Notes under the pieces: model-generated
Told to the model about the DNA's origin: nothing
The model's database searches: none
Seen by the model: the letters and a program-made list of their open reading frames with translations, nothing else
DNA from: Phenylobacterium sp.
GTDB lineage: Bacteria > Pseudomonadota > Alphaproteobacteria > Caulobacterales > Caulobacteraceae
Length of the DNA stretch: 64,000 nt
Direction of reading: 5' to 3'
Assembly (NCBI RefSeq): GCF_004799515.1
Contig: NZ_SSMX01000027.1
Location: forward strand, 62,001 to 126,000
Made by a program: the position numbers and the translations under genes
Shown here: in pieces, positions 34,714-44,220 of the stretch
Layout: each line of letters begins with the position of its first letter
How positions within the stretch are numbered: position 1 is the first letter of the stretch

Positions 34714-35744
34714 CAGCGCGGCCCTTCCCGGTTGGTGAGTTGACGGATGGCGGGCGAGATCTTCTCCAGCGGCAGCTGGCGCTCGACCGCGCCGAGTTCG
34801 AAGGCGGCCCGGGGCATGCCGTAGACCACGCAGGTGGCCTCGTTCTGGCCCAGGGTGCGGCCGCCTGCCTCGCGGATCGACAGCAGGCCGCGGGCGCCGT
34901 CGCGGCCCATGCCGGTGAGGATCACCCCCAGCGCGCGGGCCTTGGCGGTGCGCGCCACCGACTCGAACAGTCTGTCCACGGACGGACAGTGCCCGCTCAT
35001 CGGCGGACCGGGGACGACGCGGCAGCGCAGGTGCGTCATGCCGTCGACCTCCAGATGGCTGTCGCCGCCGGGGGCCAGGAACACCTTGCCCGGCGCCAGC
35101 GGATCGCCGTCGCGGGCTTCGCGCACCTCGGCGGCGCAGGCGCGGTTCAGCCGCTCGGCGAAGCTCTTGGTGAAGGTCGCCGGCATGTGCTGGGTGATCA
35201 CCGTCGGCGCGCAGTTGGCCGGAAACCGCTCGACCAGGGCCAGCAGGGCCTCGACCCCGCCGGTGGACGAGCCGATCGCCACGAGGCTGTCGCCGGGCGC
35301 GAAGGCGGAGTCGGGCTCGGCGGCGTGGGCTGTAGGCCGCTTGGCGCAGCGCGGGCGTACTTTGGCCTGGGCCGCGGCGCGGACCTTTTCCGGCAGGACC
35401 TCGAGGGCGTGCGGCGTGCCGGCCGCGGGCTTGGCCACGCAGTCGACGGCGCCCAGCTCAAGCGCCGCGAGCGTCGCCTCCGCCCCGCGGGTGGTGAGCG
35501 TCGAGACCATCACCACCGGCATCGGCCGCAGCCGCATGACCCGCTCCAGGAAGTCGAGGCCGTTCATGTTCGGCATCTCGACGTCCAGGGTGATGACGTC
35601 GGGGTTCAGCGCCTTGATCGCCTCGCGCGCCTGCAGCGGATCGGCGGCTTCGCCGATCACCTCGATCTGCGGATCGGCGCTCAGCGCCTGGGCGATCAGC
35701 CGGCGCATGGTGGCGGAATCGTCGACGATCAGGGTACGGATCAT
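34713..35744 (-). CDS. cheB: Chemotaxis methylesterase CheB
   Basis: A 343-residue two-domain protein. The N-terminal receiver has Asp54 ([18 protein letters not shown]); the C-terminal methylesterase domain has the catalytic Ser in [13 protein letters not shown], His in [13 protein letters not shown] and Asp in [13 protein letters not shown]. It removes methyl groups from MCP glutamates when phosphorylated by CheA. Start and stop overlap the neighbouring cheR and cheYII genes by four and one bases. The longer upstream open frame is antisense-type noise over cheR. Confidence 0.96.
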   Translation of the reverse strand: MIRTLIVDDSATMRRLIAQALSADPQIEVIGEAADPLQAREAIKALNPDVITLDVEMPNMNGLDFLERVMRLRPMPVVMVSTLTTRGAEATLAALELGAVDCVAKPAAGTPHALEVLPEKVRAAAQAKVRPRCAKRPTAHAAEPDSAFAPGDSLVAIGSSTGGVEALLALVERFPANCAPTVITQHMPATFTKSFAERLNRACAAEVREARDGDPLAPGKVFLAPGGDSHLEVDGMTHLRCRVVPGPPMSGHCPSVDRLFESVARTAKARALGVILTGMGRDGARGLLSIREAGGRTLGQNEATCVVYGMPRAAFELGAVERQLPLEKISPAIRQLTNREGPR

Positions 35745-36631
35745 CGCGCCATCTCCCGCGTCAGGCGGTAGGTGGTGACGCCGTCGGGCTGGAAGCAGGC
35801 CGCCGCGGGCCCCGCGACCCGCTCGGAGTGGCCGATGTAGAGCGCGCCGCCCAGCGGCAGCAGGGGCGCGAACCGGCTCCACAGCCGCGCCTGGGTGTCG
35901 TCGTCGAAGTAGATCGCCACGTTGCGGCAGAAGATGGCGTCGAAGCGGCCCTTCATCGGCCAGCCGCCGATCAGGTTGAGCTCGTTGAAGCTGATCAGGG
36001 CGCGGGCCTCGTCGGCGATGCGCACATCGCCCGGCCGGCCGGCCGCGGGCGCGGTCCAGCGGCGGCGCAGGTCGTCCGGCATCCCGGCCAGCAGCGAGGG
36101 GCCGTAGACGCCGGCGCGGGCCTCCGCGACCATGTTGGGGTCGATGTCGGTGGCCAGGATCTTCACGTCCAGGTTCGCCGCGTCGGGCGCCAGCGACAGG
36201 ACGGTCATGGCCATGGAATAGGGCTCTTGGCCGCTGGAGCAGGCCGAGGACCACAGCCGCACCCGCCCGCCGGCCCGCGCCGCGGCCAGCAACGGCGGCA
36301 GCACCTTGTCGCGCAGATGCTCGAAGTGGTGCGGCTCTCGGAAGAAACGGGTGACATTGGTGGTCAGCGCCGCCAGCATCTTCTGGCGTTCGTCCACGCC
36401 GTCTTGTCCCGCCACCAGGGCGCAATAGTCCTGGAAGCTGGTGAGGCCGAGCGCGCGCAGGCGCTTGGCCAGGCGCGAATAGACCAGCGTCGCCTTGGTC
36501 TCGTGAAGGGCGATGCCGGCGTCGCCGTGCGCCATGGCGGCGATCTTGCGGAAGTCGTCCTCGGTGAAGACGAACTCGCCGTCCACCATCGGCTGGGCGG
36601 CGCGGGACTTCAGGGCGGGCAGCGCGCTCAT
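35741..36631 (-). CDS. cheR: Chemotaxis methyltransferase CheR
   Basis: A 296-residue SAM-dependent O-methyltransferase that modifies MCP glutamates. N-terminal helical domain [38 protein letters not shown] domain [16 protein letters not shown] and [26 protein letters not shown]; then [24 protein letters not shown]. The start codon overlaps the cheW stop (ATGA). The last gene's stop overlaps cheB. All motifs expected of CheR are present. Confidence 0.95.
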   Translation of the reverse strand: MSALPALKSRAAQPMVDGEFVFTEDDFRKIAAMAHGDAGIALHETKATLVYSRLAKRLRALGLTSFQDYCALVAGQDGVDERQKMLAALTTNVTRFFREPHHFEHLRDKVLPPLLAAARAGGRVRLWSSACSSGQEPYSMAMTVLSLAPDAANLDVKILATDIDPNMVAEARAGVYGPSLLAGMPDDLRRRWTAPAAGRPGDVRIADEARALISFNELNLIGGWPMKGRFDAIFCRNVAIYFDDDTQARLWSRFAPLLPLGGALYIGHSERVAGPAAACFQPDGVTTYRLTREMAR

Positions 36632-37113
36632 GCGGCCTCGAGCTCCAGATCCGGCAGCACGCGTTCCAGGCCGATCAGGCTGATCATCCGTCCGTCCACG
36701 GCCAACAGGCCGCGCACGAACATCTTGGCGGTGTCGGAGGCGACATCCGGGGTCGGCTGGATGACGTCGTCGGTGACCGTCAGGATGTCGGACACCGCGT
36801 CGACCAAGAGGCCCACGATCTGCTCGCCGATCTGGGCCACGATGATCACATGGCGGTCGGAGGTCTCGGAGCCCTCGAAGCCCAGCCGCGCGGCCAGGTC
36901 GACGATCGGCAGCACAGCGCCGCGCAGGTTGATCACGCCACGGACGAAGGCCGGCGACTGCGGCAAGGCCGTGGCCGCCGTCCAGCCGCGGATCTCGCGC
37001 ACCGCCATGATGTCCACGCAGAACTCCTGGGCGCCGATGCGGAAGGAGATCAGCTCGCGCAGGCCGCCGCCAAGAGCATTGGGGGCGGCCGCATTCGGGG
37101 TCGTCTGGGTCAT
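36628..37113 (-). CDS. cheW: Chemotaxis coupling protein CheW
   Basis: A 161-residue adaptor joining CheA to the receptor. The CheW beta-barrel pattern is seen: [58 protein letters not shown], followed by [29 protein letters not shown]. The NLRGxxxPxxDL motif is classic. The N-terminus ([21 protein letters not shown]) is flexible. It lies 5 bases after the cheA stop, and its own stop overlaps the cheR start. Confidence 0.95.
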   Translation of the reverse strand: MTQTTPNAAAPNALGGGLRELISFRIGAQEFCVDIMAVREIRGWTAATALPQSPAFVRGVINLRGAVLPIVDLAARLGFEGSETSDRHVIIVAQIGEQIVGLLVDAVSDILTVTDDVIQPTPDVASDTAKMFVRGLLAVDGRMISLIGLERVLPDLELEAA

Positions 37114-37118
37114 GGAGG

Positions 37119-39296
37119 TCAGCCTGTTGCCGCCAGGCGCTTCTCAGCGCGGAGGGAATCGGCGCCGCGGGAGACCGCGACGATAGTGTCGATGTCGAGG
37201 ATCAGCGCCACGCGCCCGTCGCCCAGGATGGTCGCCGCCGCCACGCCCGGCACCTGCCGGTAGTTGGCCTCCAGCGACTTGATCACCACCTGGCGCTGGC
37301 CCTGGATGGCGTCGACCAGCAGGGCGGCGCGCGCGCCGCCCTCGCCCTCGATCAACAGGGCCACGCCTTGCGTCGCATCGAGCGGCGTCGTGCGGTAGCC
37401 CAGGGCCATGCCCACGTCGATCAGCGGCGTGTAGCTGTCGCGGATGGCGATCACCCGGGCGTGGCCGCCCAGGCTGTGCACGTCCCCGGCCTTGGGGAGC
37501 AGGGTCTCGACGATGGCGGTGATCGGGGCGACCAGGGTCTGGCCCTGCACCGAGACCACCATGCCGTCCAGCACCGCCAGCGTCAGCGGCAGGCTCATGG
37601 TGAAGGTCGAGCCCTTGCCGGGCCGCGAGGCGATGGCGATGCGCCCGCCCAGCGCCTGGATCGAGCGCTTGACCACGTCCATGCCGACGCCGCGGCCGGA
37701 GATGTCGCTGACCGTGCTGGCCGTCGAGAACCCCGGCATGAAGATCAGGTTGTCGATCTCCTCGTCGGAGAGCGCCGCGTCGGCCGCGATCAGCCCACGC
37801 TCGGCGGCGATCGACTTCACCCGCTCGCGGTTGATGCCGCCGCCATCGTCGGCGACCTCGATGACGATGCGGCCCGAACGGTGCGCGGCGGTGAGGCGCA
37901 CGACGCCCTCCGCCGGCTTGCCCGCCGCCTCGCGCTTCTCCGGGCTTTCCAGCCCGTGGTCGATGGCGTTGCGGATCATGTGGGTCAGCGGGTCGGCCAG
38001 GCGCTCGATGACCGTCTTATCGACCTCGGTGCCCTCGCCTTCGGTCACCAGGCGCACCGGCTTGCCGGTCATGGCCGCGACCTCGCGGACCAGGCGCGGC
38101 ATGCGCTGGAACACCGACTTCACCGGCTGGGCGCGGATCGCCATGACGCTGTCCTGGATCTCGCGGGTGAGCTGCTCCAGCTCGTCGAGGCCCATGGCCA
38201 CGCCGGAGGCCCGCGCGAAGCCGGCCTCCATGACCCGTTGCGACAGCATCGCCTGGTTGATCACCAGCTCGCCGACCAGGTCGATGAGCCGGTCGACGCG
38301 TTCCAGGTCGACGCGGATGGTGGCGCCGGCCTCCGGCTTGCGCGACGGACCCTGACCATCTTGGGGGGACGGTTCGGCCAGGGTCGCCGCGGCGGCCGGG
38401 GCCGGCGCGCCGGACGGGACCTCGGGCGGCGCTTGGGGGGCCGCCGCCGCTTGCACCCGCGCCAGGAGGACGCCGATGTCGAGGTTTCCGTCGGGTTCTG
38501 TGGTGGGGATCTCAGGTTCGCCAAGGTCCGCCGGGGCGCCCGCGGAGCCGCCGTCGGCCACGATCGGCTCGACCTCCAGCTCGCAGTCGCCGTCGACGAA
38601 TTCGAAGACCTCGCGCACCGCCGTCTCGTCGGCGTCGCCGGTCAGGGTCACGGTCCAGGCGAGGTAGGCCGCCTCGGGGTCGAGGTCGGCCAGGTCCGGC
38701 AGGCCGCTGTCGTCCAGCGCCACCTCCGTCTCGCCCAGGCGGCCGAGTTCGCGCAGCAGGAGCGCCGCCTCGTTGGCCTTGGCGTAGAGGTCGGCGCGCG
38801 GCTTGAAGCGCACCCGCCAGCCGGCGGTGGCCGGCGCCGCCGGCGCGGCGGCCGAGAGCGGCTGGAAGCTGAAGTCGCCCCAATCCTCCTCGGACTCCGA
38901 CGTATCCCCGCCTTCCGGACCCAGGGCCTTCAGTTCCTCGGCCAGTTCGGCGGTGTGGGCCTCGTCGATGCTGGAGCCGTCGTGGGCCGCCCGCACATGG
39001 TCGGCCAGCACGTCGGCGGCGCGCAGCAGGGTCTTCACCACCCCGTCGCTGGAGGCCAGGCGGCCGGAGCGCATCTCGTCAAGCGAGGTCTCGAAGACGT
39101 GGGCGAAGCGCACCAGGGCCTCGAGGCTGAAAGCCCCGGCGCCGCCCTTGATCGAGTGCACCGCGCGGAAGACGGCGTTGATCGTCTCGGAGTCGGCGTC
39201 GCCGGCCTCCATGGCCAGGAGGCCGCTCTCCAGCTCGGCGAGCTGTTCCTCGCACTCCTGGAAGAAGGTCTCGCGGATTGCCGCTAGGGGATCCAT
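37119..39296 (-). CDS. cheA: Chemotaxis histidine kinase CheA
   Basis: A 725-residue kinase with the standard P1-P5 order. P1 has the phosphoacceptor His47 ([14 protein letters not shown]). P2 is a poorly conserved region with a Pro/Ala-rich linker near residue 300. P3 dimerisation lies at [26 protein letters not shown]4 has [33 protein letters not shown] and [13 protein letters not shown]; the C-terminal P5 is CheW-like ([19 protein letters not shown] ... [12 protein letters not shown]). Reacts with ATP in response to MCP state and passes phosphate to CheY and CheB. The cheYI gene ends 15 bases before its start. Confidence 0.96.
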   Translation of the reverse strand: MDPLAAIRETFFQECEEQLAELESGLLAMEAGDADSETINAVFRAVHSIKGGAGAFSLEALVRFAHVFETSLDEMRSGRLASSDGVVKTLLRAADVLADHVRAAHDGSSIDEAHTAELAEELKALGPEGGDTSESEEDWGDFSFQPLSAAAPAAPATAGWRVRFKPRADLYAKANEAALLLRELGRLGETEVALDDSGLPDLADLDPEAAYLAWTVTLTGDADETAVREVFEFVDGDCELEVEPIVADGGSAGAPADLGEPEIPTTEPDGNLDIGVLLARVQAAAAPQAPPEVPSGAPAPAAAATLAEPSPQDGQGPSRKPEAGATIRVDLERVDRLIDLVGELVINQAMLSQRVMEAGFARASGVAMGLDELEQLTREIQDSVMAIRAQPVKSVFQRMPRLVREVAAMTGKPVRLVTEGEGTEVDKTVIERLADPLTHMIRNAIDHGLESPEKREAAGKPAEGVVRLTAAHRSGRIVIEVADDGGGINRERVKSIAAERGLIAADAALSDEEIDNLIFMPGFSTASTVSDISGRGVGMDVVKRSIQALGGRIAIASRPGKGSTFTMSLPLTLAVLDGMVVSVQGQTLVAPITAIVETLLPKAGDVHSLGGHARVIAIRDSYTPLIDVGMALGYRTTPLDATQGVALLIEGEGGARAALLVDAIQGQRQVVIKSLEANYRQVPGVAAATILGDGRVALILDIDTIVAVSRGADSLRAEKRLAATG

Positions 39297-39310
39297 GGTC
39301 GGGTCCAGGC

Positions 39311-39676
39311 TCAGGCGGCGACGCGGCGGATCGCGTCCACCAGCTTCACGGGGTTGAAGGGCTTGACGATCCAGCCGGTGGCGCCGGCCATCCGTGCACG
39401 GTTCTTCTTCTCCGCGTCGCTCTCGGTGGTCAGCACCAGGATCGGGATGCCGCGATGCTCCGGATCGCTGCGGACCTCCTCGATGAAGCCGAAGCCGTCC
39501 ATGCGCGGCATGTTGATGTCGGTGACGATGACGTCGGGGGTCTCCGCCCCCAGCACCTCCAGGCCGTGGACCCCGTCTTCGGCCTGCAGCACGCGGTAGC
39601 CGGCGTCGCTGAGCGCCAGGCGCAGCATCTCGCGCATGGTCCGGGAGTCGTCGACGGTGAGAACGGTCTTGCTCAT
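39311..39676 (-). CDS. cheY: Chemotaxis response regulator CheYI
   Basis: A 121-residue receiver protein with all active-site parts: KTVLTVDDSRTMREMLRLAL, Asp53 (DVIVTDINMPRMDGFGFIEEV), Thr in LVLTTESDAEKKNRA and Lys in GWIVKPFNPVKL. It is a single-domain protein and probably acts on the flagellar motor or as a phosphate sink. Located between cheX and cheA as in Caulobacter (CheYI). The upstream STAS gene ends 5 bases away. Confidence 0.93.
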   Translation of the reverse strand: MSKTVLTVDDSRTMREMLRLALSDAGYRVLQAEDGVHGLEVLGAETPDVIVTDINMPRMDGFGFIEEVRSDPEHRGIPILVLTTESDAEKKNRARMAGATGWIVKPFNPVKLVDAIRRVAA

Positions 39677-39680
39677 GGGG

Positions 39681-40004
39681 TCAGTCCTGCAGGGGCGCGA
39701 AATCGGAGGGCGTGAGCGCGTCGGCGACGAGGTCGGGACAGCCCATCAGCCGGACGGCGTCGGCGAATTCCTCGGAGGCCGTGGCGATCCGCCAGTCGCC
39801 GCCGTCGGCGGTCCAGGCGGCGCGGGCCGCCAGCAGCACCTGCAGGCACTGCCCGCCCAGCCGGCGCACGGCGGAGGCGTCGAGGCTCAGGGCGCTTCCG
39901 CGGGCGGCGAGCAGTTGGGCCTTCAGAGGGCTCGCCGCCGTCATGTCCAGGCTCTCCGCCAGGATCAGGCTCGTCGCGCCGGGGGTTTGGGACAGGTCCG
40001 TCAT
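39681..40004 (-). CDS. cheX: STAS-domain protein, cheX position
   Basis: A 107-residue STAS-domain protein (MTDLSQTPGATSLILAESLDMTAASPLKAQLLAARGSALSLDASAVRRLGGQCLQVLLAARAAWTADGGDWRIATASEEFADAVRLMG). The LSLDASAVRRLGGQCLQVL stretch is the STAS core with the usual serine or threonine position occupied by Ser or Gly. The Caulobacter mcpA operon calls its second gene cheX; it is not related to the phosphatase CheX of other bacteria. Function unclear: a scaffold or partner for MCP is possible. The MCP stop lies 8 bases upstream. Confidence 0.75.
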   Translation of the reverse strand: MTDLSQTPGATSLILAESLDMTAASPLKAQLLAARGSALSLDASAVRRLGGQCLQVLLAARAAWTADGGDWRIATASEEFADAVRLMGCPDLVADALTPSDFAPLQD

Positions 40005-40012
40005 CGGAGGCC

Positions 40013-41893
40013 TCAGAACTCGTCCCAGCTGTCAGGCTGGGCCTGGTGAGTGGTCTTCAGGGCGGTCACCGGACGGTGGACGGGCTGCGGCGCAGGCGCG
40101 CTCGCCGGTGCGTTGGCGGCCTTGGGCTGAGCGCCGAGTTCGAAGCGGGCGATGAGGCGGGCGAGGGTGTCGGCCTCGCTGGTCAGCGCATGGGAGGCGG
40201 CGGTGGCCTCCTCGACCATGGCGGCGTTCTGCTGGGTCACCTGGTCCATCTGGTTGACCGCGGTGTTCACCTGCTGGAGGCCGGTGGACTGCTCCTCGGC
40301 GCTGGCGGCGATCTCGGTGACCACCCCGTTGATCTGGGTCACCTGGGCCACGATCCGCTCCAGGACCTTGCCGGTCTCGCCCACCAGGTTGACGCCGCGG
40401 TCCACCTGTTGCGACGAGGCCGAGATCAACGCCTTGATCTCCTTCGCAGCGTCAGCGGAACGCTGGGCCAGGGCCCGCACCTCGGAAGCCACCACGGCGA
40501 AGCCGCGGCCGGCGTCGCCCGCCCGGGCGGCTTCGACGCCGGCGTTCAGCGCCAGGAGGTTGGTCTGGAAGGCGATCTCGTCGATCACCCCGATGATCTG
40601 GCTGATCTGCTGGGCGGAGGCCTCGATCTCGCTCATGGCGGCCACCGCATCGCGCACCACCACGCCGGAGCGCTCCGCATCGGCCCGCGCCGAGCCCACC
40701 GCGTCGCGCGCCTGGCCGGCGCCCTCGGCGGTCTTGCGCACCGTGGCGGTGATCTCGTCCAGCGCCGCGGCGGTCTCTTCGAGCGAGGCCGCCTGCTGCT
40801 CGGTGCGGCGCGACAGGTTGTCGGAGGCCTGGCTGATCTCGGTGGAGGCGGTGCGCACCCCGGCCGAGTTGGCCGCCACCTCGGCGATGGTGGCCTGCAT
40901 CTGCTGCATGGCCGCGTTGAAGTCGGCGCGCAGCTTCTCGTAGGCCGCGGCGAAGGGCTCGGAGAGGCGGAAGGTCAGCACCCCGCCGGCCAGCCGCTCC
41001 AGGCCCTGGGCGAGGCCCTCGACGACCTGCGACTGCTCCGCCGCCGTGGCCGCGCGCTCGGCTTCCTGCACCTTGCGCGCCTCTTCCGCCGCGCGGCGCT
41101 GCTCGGCGGCTTCCGCTTCCAGGCGGACCTTCTCGATGGCCGCGTCCTTGAAGGTCTGCACCGCGCCGGCCATCCGGCCGACCTCGTCCTTGCGGCCCAC
41201 CGCCGGCACGTCCACCGCGTGATCCCCCGAGGCCAGCTTGCCCATCGCCTCGGTCATCGCGCTGATCGGAGACGCGATCGCCCGGCTCAGCAGCCAACCC
41301 ATCAGCATCGACAGCAGAATGGCCAAGGCTCCACCGATCGCCAGCGTCGCCACGGCCACGGTCTGGGTGTGCGCCTGCTGGGCGGCGCGGGCCTTCAGCG
41401 TCTTGCCCTCCTCGTCCTCGTAGGTCTTGAGCAGGGCGCGGATCTTGTTCAGCCGGCCCTTCTTGCCGAGGTCGACAAGGGCGGCCTGGTGGGTAGCCGG
41501 GTCGGCCGCCATGCGGATCTGGCCGTCCTGGTCGATGAAGATGCTGTCGACCTCCGCCTTGATCGGCTGGGTCCGGGCGGAATCCTCCGGCGCGGCCTTC
41601 ATCCAGCCGGCCATGCTGGCGCGGTACTTGGTCTGCGCGCCGTCCACGGCCTTCAGGAACGACGTGTCGCCGGTGATGGCGAAGCCGCGTACGCCGTTCT
41701 GCCGCTCGATGATCTGCAGCTCCACATCGTGGGCGGCTTCGAGCTCGGCCACCTCGGCGTCGTTCTGGGCGACGGCGGTGCGGATGCTCTGCAGGTTCAG
41801 GAACAGGCCGGCGCCCATCACGGTGACGATGGTCACCACGCCGGCGAAGCCGAGGGCGAGTTTCTTGCCGATGTTCAGGTCGTTCAGGGACAT
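40013..41893 (-). CDS. mcpA: Methyl-accepting chemotaxis protein McpA-like
   Basis: A 626-residue transmembrane receptor and first gene of the operon. TM1 is ALGFAGVVTIVTVMGAGLFL; the periplasmic domain is a CHASE3-type helical bundle (QNDAEVAELEAAHDVELQII ... RGFAITGD); TM2 is LAIGGALAILLSMLMGWLL, then a HAMP domain and the MCP signalling domain with the conserved hairpin EIAFQTNLLALNAGVEAARAGDAGRGFAVVASEVRALAQRSA. The end SWDEF fits the xWxxF tether that binds CheR in other MCPs. ATG 41893 is chosen because the membrane protein starts MSLNDLNIGKKLALGFAG; longer starts up to 41950 exist. Ligand unknown. Confidence 0.92.
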   Translation of the reverse strand: MSLNDLNIGKKLALGFAGVVTIVTVMGAGLFLNLQSIRTAVAQNDAEVAELEAAHDVELQIIERQNGVRGFAITGDTSFLKAVDGAQTKYRASMAGWMKAAPEDSARTQPIKAEVDSIFIDQDGQIRMAADPATHQAALVDLGKKGRLNKIRALLKTYEDEEGKTLKARAAQQAHTQTVAVATLAIGGALAILLSMLMGWLLSRAIASPISAMTEAMGKLASGDHAVDVPAVGRKDEVGRMAGAVQTFKDAAIEKVRLEAEAAEQRRAAEEARKVQEAERAATAAEQSQVVEGLAQGLERLAGGVLTFRLSEPFAAAYEKLRADFNAAMQQMQATIAEVAANSAGVRTASTEISQASDNLSRRTEQQAASLEETAAALDEITATVRKTAEGAGQARDAVGSARADAERSGVVVRDAVAAMSEIEASAQQISQIIGVIDEIAFQTNLLALNAGVEAARAGDAGRGFAVVASEVRALAQRSADAAKEIKALISASSQQVDRGVNLVGETGKVLERIVAQVTQINGVVTEIAASAEEQSTGLQQVNTAVNQMDQVTQQNAAMVEEATAASHALTSEADTLARLIARFELGAQPKAANAPASAPAPQPVHRPVTALKTTHQAQPDSWDEF

Positions 41894-41973
41894 GGGAGGT
41901 CTCGAAAGGCGGTCCGTCCGCTCGACGGAGGTCGCCCCATTCATTCCCAAATCTGTCTGAAATATTGGTAAAT

Positions 41974-42000
41974 GATGGGAAACTGAGAATATTTCCCATC
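41974..42000. promoter_or_regulatory. Inverted repeat in the mcpA promoter region
   Basis: GATGGGAAA (41974-41982) and TTTCCCATC (41992-42000) form a perfect 9-bp inverted repeat with a 9-base spacer, 81 bases upstream of the McpA start. A regulator site is likely. The same TTCCC element occurs at 41944-41949 and in front of the XRE gene (42604-42625). Confidence 0.5.
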
Positions 42001-42016
42001 GCTCGGCCGAGGCCCC

Positions 42017-42604
42017 TCAGCCGGCTTGCGGGCCCTCGCCGGCGGCGACCAGCAGCGCCTTGGCCGGCCCCTTGGGCGCCAGCAGGAGATAGCCGGAGGC
42101 GGCGTCGAAATAGACCCCGTCGCCCGCAGCCAGGGTGAGCGGCGCATAGAGATGGCTGTGGAACTCCACCGCGCCCTCCAGCACCAGCAGATAGGCCTCG
42201 CCCTCGTGGACCACGGGCGGGCCATGCGCCTCGCGCGTCCCGGCGGTGACGGCGAGCACCAGGGGCGAGAAGCTCTTGGACAGCAGGTCCGCCGCGGCGC
42301 GCCGCCCCGACGCGGCGCCCAGGCTGACGCCCTCGCCTTCGCCCGCCCGGGTCACCGAGCGGCGGCCGGAAGGCGCCGCGGCGCTCTCGGCCTCGCGGGC
42401 CATCAGCCCTTCGAGATCGACCTCCAGGGCCCGGCACAGCCGCACCAGCTTGTCGTAGTTCAGCGCGTTCTGGCCCAGCTCCACCCGCGACAAAGTCGAG
42501 ATCGGCACGCCGCTCTGTTCACTGAGGGTCGCCAGGCTCCAGCCGCGCGCCAGCCGCAGCTTGCGGATCGCCATCCCGGTCTTGTCCGATAGTCGCGAAC
42601 GCAT
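42017..42604 (-). CDS. XRE-family regulator with C-terminal cupin domain
   Basis: A 195-residue regulator. The HTH lies at residues 12-65 (AIRKLRLARGWSLATLSEQSGVPISTLSRVELGQNALNYDKLVRLCRALEVDLEGLM) and the cupin barrel at about 110-190 (EGEAYLLVLEGAVEFHSHLYAPLTLAAGDGVYFDAASGYLLLAPKGPAKALLVAAGEG). The cupin should bind a small effector. Similar HTH-cupin proteins regulate amine or sugar catabolism (PuuR/SutR type). Two ATGs are possible; 42604 is used, with GGCGGGA directly upstream, and 42574 is the alternative. Directly upstream of the mcpA promoter region on the same strand. Confidence 0.82.
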   Translation of the reverse strand: MRSRLSDKTGMAIRKLRLARGWSLATLSEQSGVPISTLSRVELGQNALNYDKLVRLCRALEVDLEGLMAREAESAAAPSGRRSVTRAGEGEGVSLGAASGRRAAADLLSKSFSPLVLAVTAGTREAHGPPVVHEGEAYLLVLEGAVEFHSHLYAPLTLAAGDGVYFDAASGYLLLAPKGPAKALLVAAGEGPQAG

Positions 42605-42679
42605 TCCCGCCAATTTCCCAAGCCCGTGAGTCGGCGGCGGAAGCCTAGGGTGATTTCCCGGCGCGCGCGACCGGTTGCG

Positions 42680-42697
42680 GACCCCAGGCGCGGGGTC
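42680..42697 (-). terminator. Short hairpin 3' of the small CxxC protein gene
   Basis: GACCCC (42680-42685) pairs with GGGGTC (42692-42697) around a 6-base loop, 5 bases after the stop of the minus-strand gene at 42703. No T-run follows; it is only a possible terminator. Confidence 0.3.
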
Positions 42698-42702
42698 AGG
42701 GT

Positions 42703-43011
42703 TCAGGCGGTGACGTTCAGCCGTTGTCCGAGGCCGGAGGATGTCTGGACCGCGGCCGGCGAGGCCGCGCTCGCCGACACGTTGGCGAACGCGCCGCCAA
42801 AGGTCACCGCCGGGGTCTGGTCGTTGGAGGAAACCGGTTTCGTCTGGCCGGGCTTGGGCGGCTCGTCCTTGGCGTCGACGCCGTAGGGGCCGGCTTTGGG
42901 GTCGGACGGGTCGATGTGCTTTTTGGCTTCGTCGACCTGCTGGCAGTTCTTGCAGGAAAAGCCATTGACGATCACCGGCGTCGGATAGTTCACGGTGCTG
43001 ACGGTTGTCAT
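42703..43011 (-). CDS. Small conserved hypothetical protein with a CxxC motif
   Basis: A 102-residue protein starting MTTVSTVNYPTPVIVNGFSCKNC. It has a Cys-x-x-Cys pair (C20, C23), then KKHIDPSDPKAGPYGVDAKDEPPKPGQ, and a C-terminal region PAVTFGGAFANVSASAASPAAVQ. Short proteins with the same start and a GPYG segment occur in other Caulobacterales and Rhizobiales, by memory, but no function is known to me. There is no signal peptide. The two cysteines may bind a metal or form a disulfide. It is divergent from the YeiH-type exporter gene with 97 bases between starts. Confidence 0.7.
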   Translation of the reverse strand: MTTVSTVNYPTPVIVNGFSCKNCQQVDEAKKHIDPSDPKAGPYGVDAKDEPPKPGQTKPVSSNDQTPAVTFGGAFANVSASAASPAAVQTSSGLGQRLNVTA

Positions 43012-43108
43012 CGCGCGTCCTTCTGACCGCCCTTCGGCCTCGCACCCTATTCGCGAAGCTGAACAATTCGGTTACTGGGCGCGCACAGCAGATGCGGAAC
43101 GAGGCGTC

Positions 43109-44203
43109 ATGATCATCCGGGATATCGACACCGACGCCCACGCCGCCCACGAGATGTTCCAGTCCTTCGAGGGCATGGAAGGCCTGCCGGTCGCGGCCCC
43201 GGCGCGCAAGCAGCTCAGCATCGAAGGCTTCGCGCGCTCCGTCTATCCGGGCCTCCTGGTGGCGATCACCATCGCGCTCGCCGCCGACTGGCTGGCCGGC
43301 CACTACAAGGCGCCGGTGATGCTGTTCTCGCTGCTGTTCGGCATGACCTTCCACTTCCTGCACGAGGAAGGCCGCTGCGTGGCCGGGATCGAGTTCGCCT
43401 CCAAGGCGGTGTTGCGGACCGGCGTGGCCCTGCTGGGCGCGCGGATCACCGCCCAGCAGATCGCAGCCCTTGGCCCCGTGCCCATCGCCATGGTGGTGGC
43501 CGGCGTCACCACCACGGTGCTGATCGGCCTGTTGCTGGCCCGCGTGCTGGGCCTCAGCCGCTCTTTCGGGACGCTGTCGGGCGGCGCGGTCGGCATCTGC
43601 GGCGCCTCGGCGGCGCTCGCCATCGCCTCGGTCCTGCCCAAGACCAAGGAGAGCGAGCGCGACGTGATCCTGGCCGTGGTGGTGGTCACCGGCCTCTCGA
43701 CCATCGCCATGATCCTCTATCCGATGCTGGTCACCGCCATCGGCCTGGACAACCAGCGCGCCGGCTTCTTCCTGGGCGGCACCATCCACGACGTGGCCCA
43801 GGTGGTGGGCGCGGGCTACACCATCTCCCAGAAGACCGGCGACATCGCCACCTATGTGAAGCTCCTGCGGGTGGCCATGCTGCTGCCGGTGGTAGGGACC
43901 ATCGCGCTCGTCCTGTCGCGCGGCGCGGGCGGGCTGAAGAGCGCCAAGGTGCCGCTGCCCTGGTTCCTGTTCGGCTTCGCCGCCCTGGTGGCGATGAACA
44001 GCCTGGGCTTCCTGCCCAAGGCCGCCGTCGACGGCGCCACCGACATCTCCCGCTGGTGCCTGGTGGTGGCGATCGCCGCGCTCGGCATGAAGACCTCGTT
44101 CAAGGCCCTGATCGCCGCCGGCTGGCGGCCGATCGCAGTCATGGTGCTGGAGACCGCCTGGATCGCGGGCCTGGTGCTGGCGGTGGTCGAGTTCGCGACC
44201 TGA
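43109..44203 (+). CDS. YeiH/UPF0324-family putative sulfate or anion exporter
   Basis: A 364-residue inner-membrane protein with about ten helices (SVYPGLLVAITIALAADWLAG; ALGPVPIAMVVAGVTTTVLIGLLLA; VILAVVVVTGLSTIAMILYPMLV). The YeiH motif GGAVGICGASAALAIASVLP, with a conserved Cys, and the histidine region FFLGGTIHDVAQVVGAGYTIS are visible. Family members are called sulfate exporters, with little direct evidence. An N-terminal hydrophilic extension (residues 1-35: MIIRDIDTDAHAAHEMFQSF) precedes the first helix. ATG 43109 follows GAGGCG. No sulfur genes are adjacent, so the substrate is open. Confidence 0.82.
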   Translation: MIIRDIDTDAHAAHEMFQSFEGMEGLPVAAPARKQLSIEGFARSVYPGLLVAITIALAADWLAGHYKAPVMLFSLLFGMTFHFLHEEGRCVAGIEFASKAVLRTGVALLGARITAQQIAALGPVPIAMVVAGVTTTVLIGLLLARVLGLSRSFGTLSGGAVGICGASAALAIASVLPKTKESERDVILAVVVVTGLSTIAMILYPMLVTAIGLDNQRAGFFLGGTIHDVAQVVGAGYTISQKTGDIATYVKLLRVAMLLPVVGTIALVLSRGAGGLKSAKVPLPWFLFGFAALVAMNSLGFLPKAAVDGATDISRWCLVVAIAALGMKTSFKALIAAGWRPIAVMVLETAWIAGLVLAVVEFAT

Positions 44204-44220
44204 TCCGAGCCGCGGAATGC

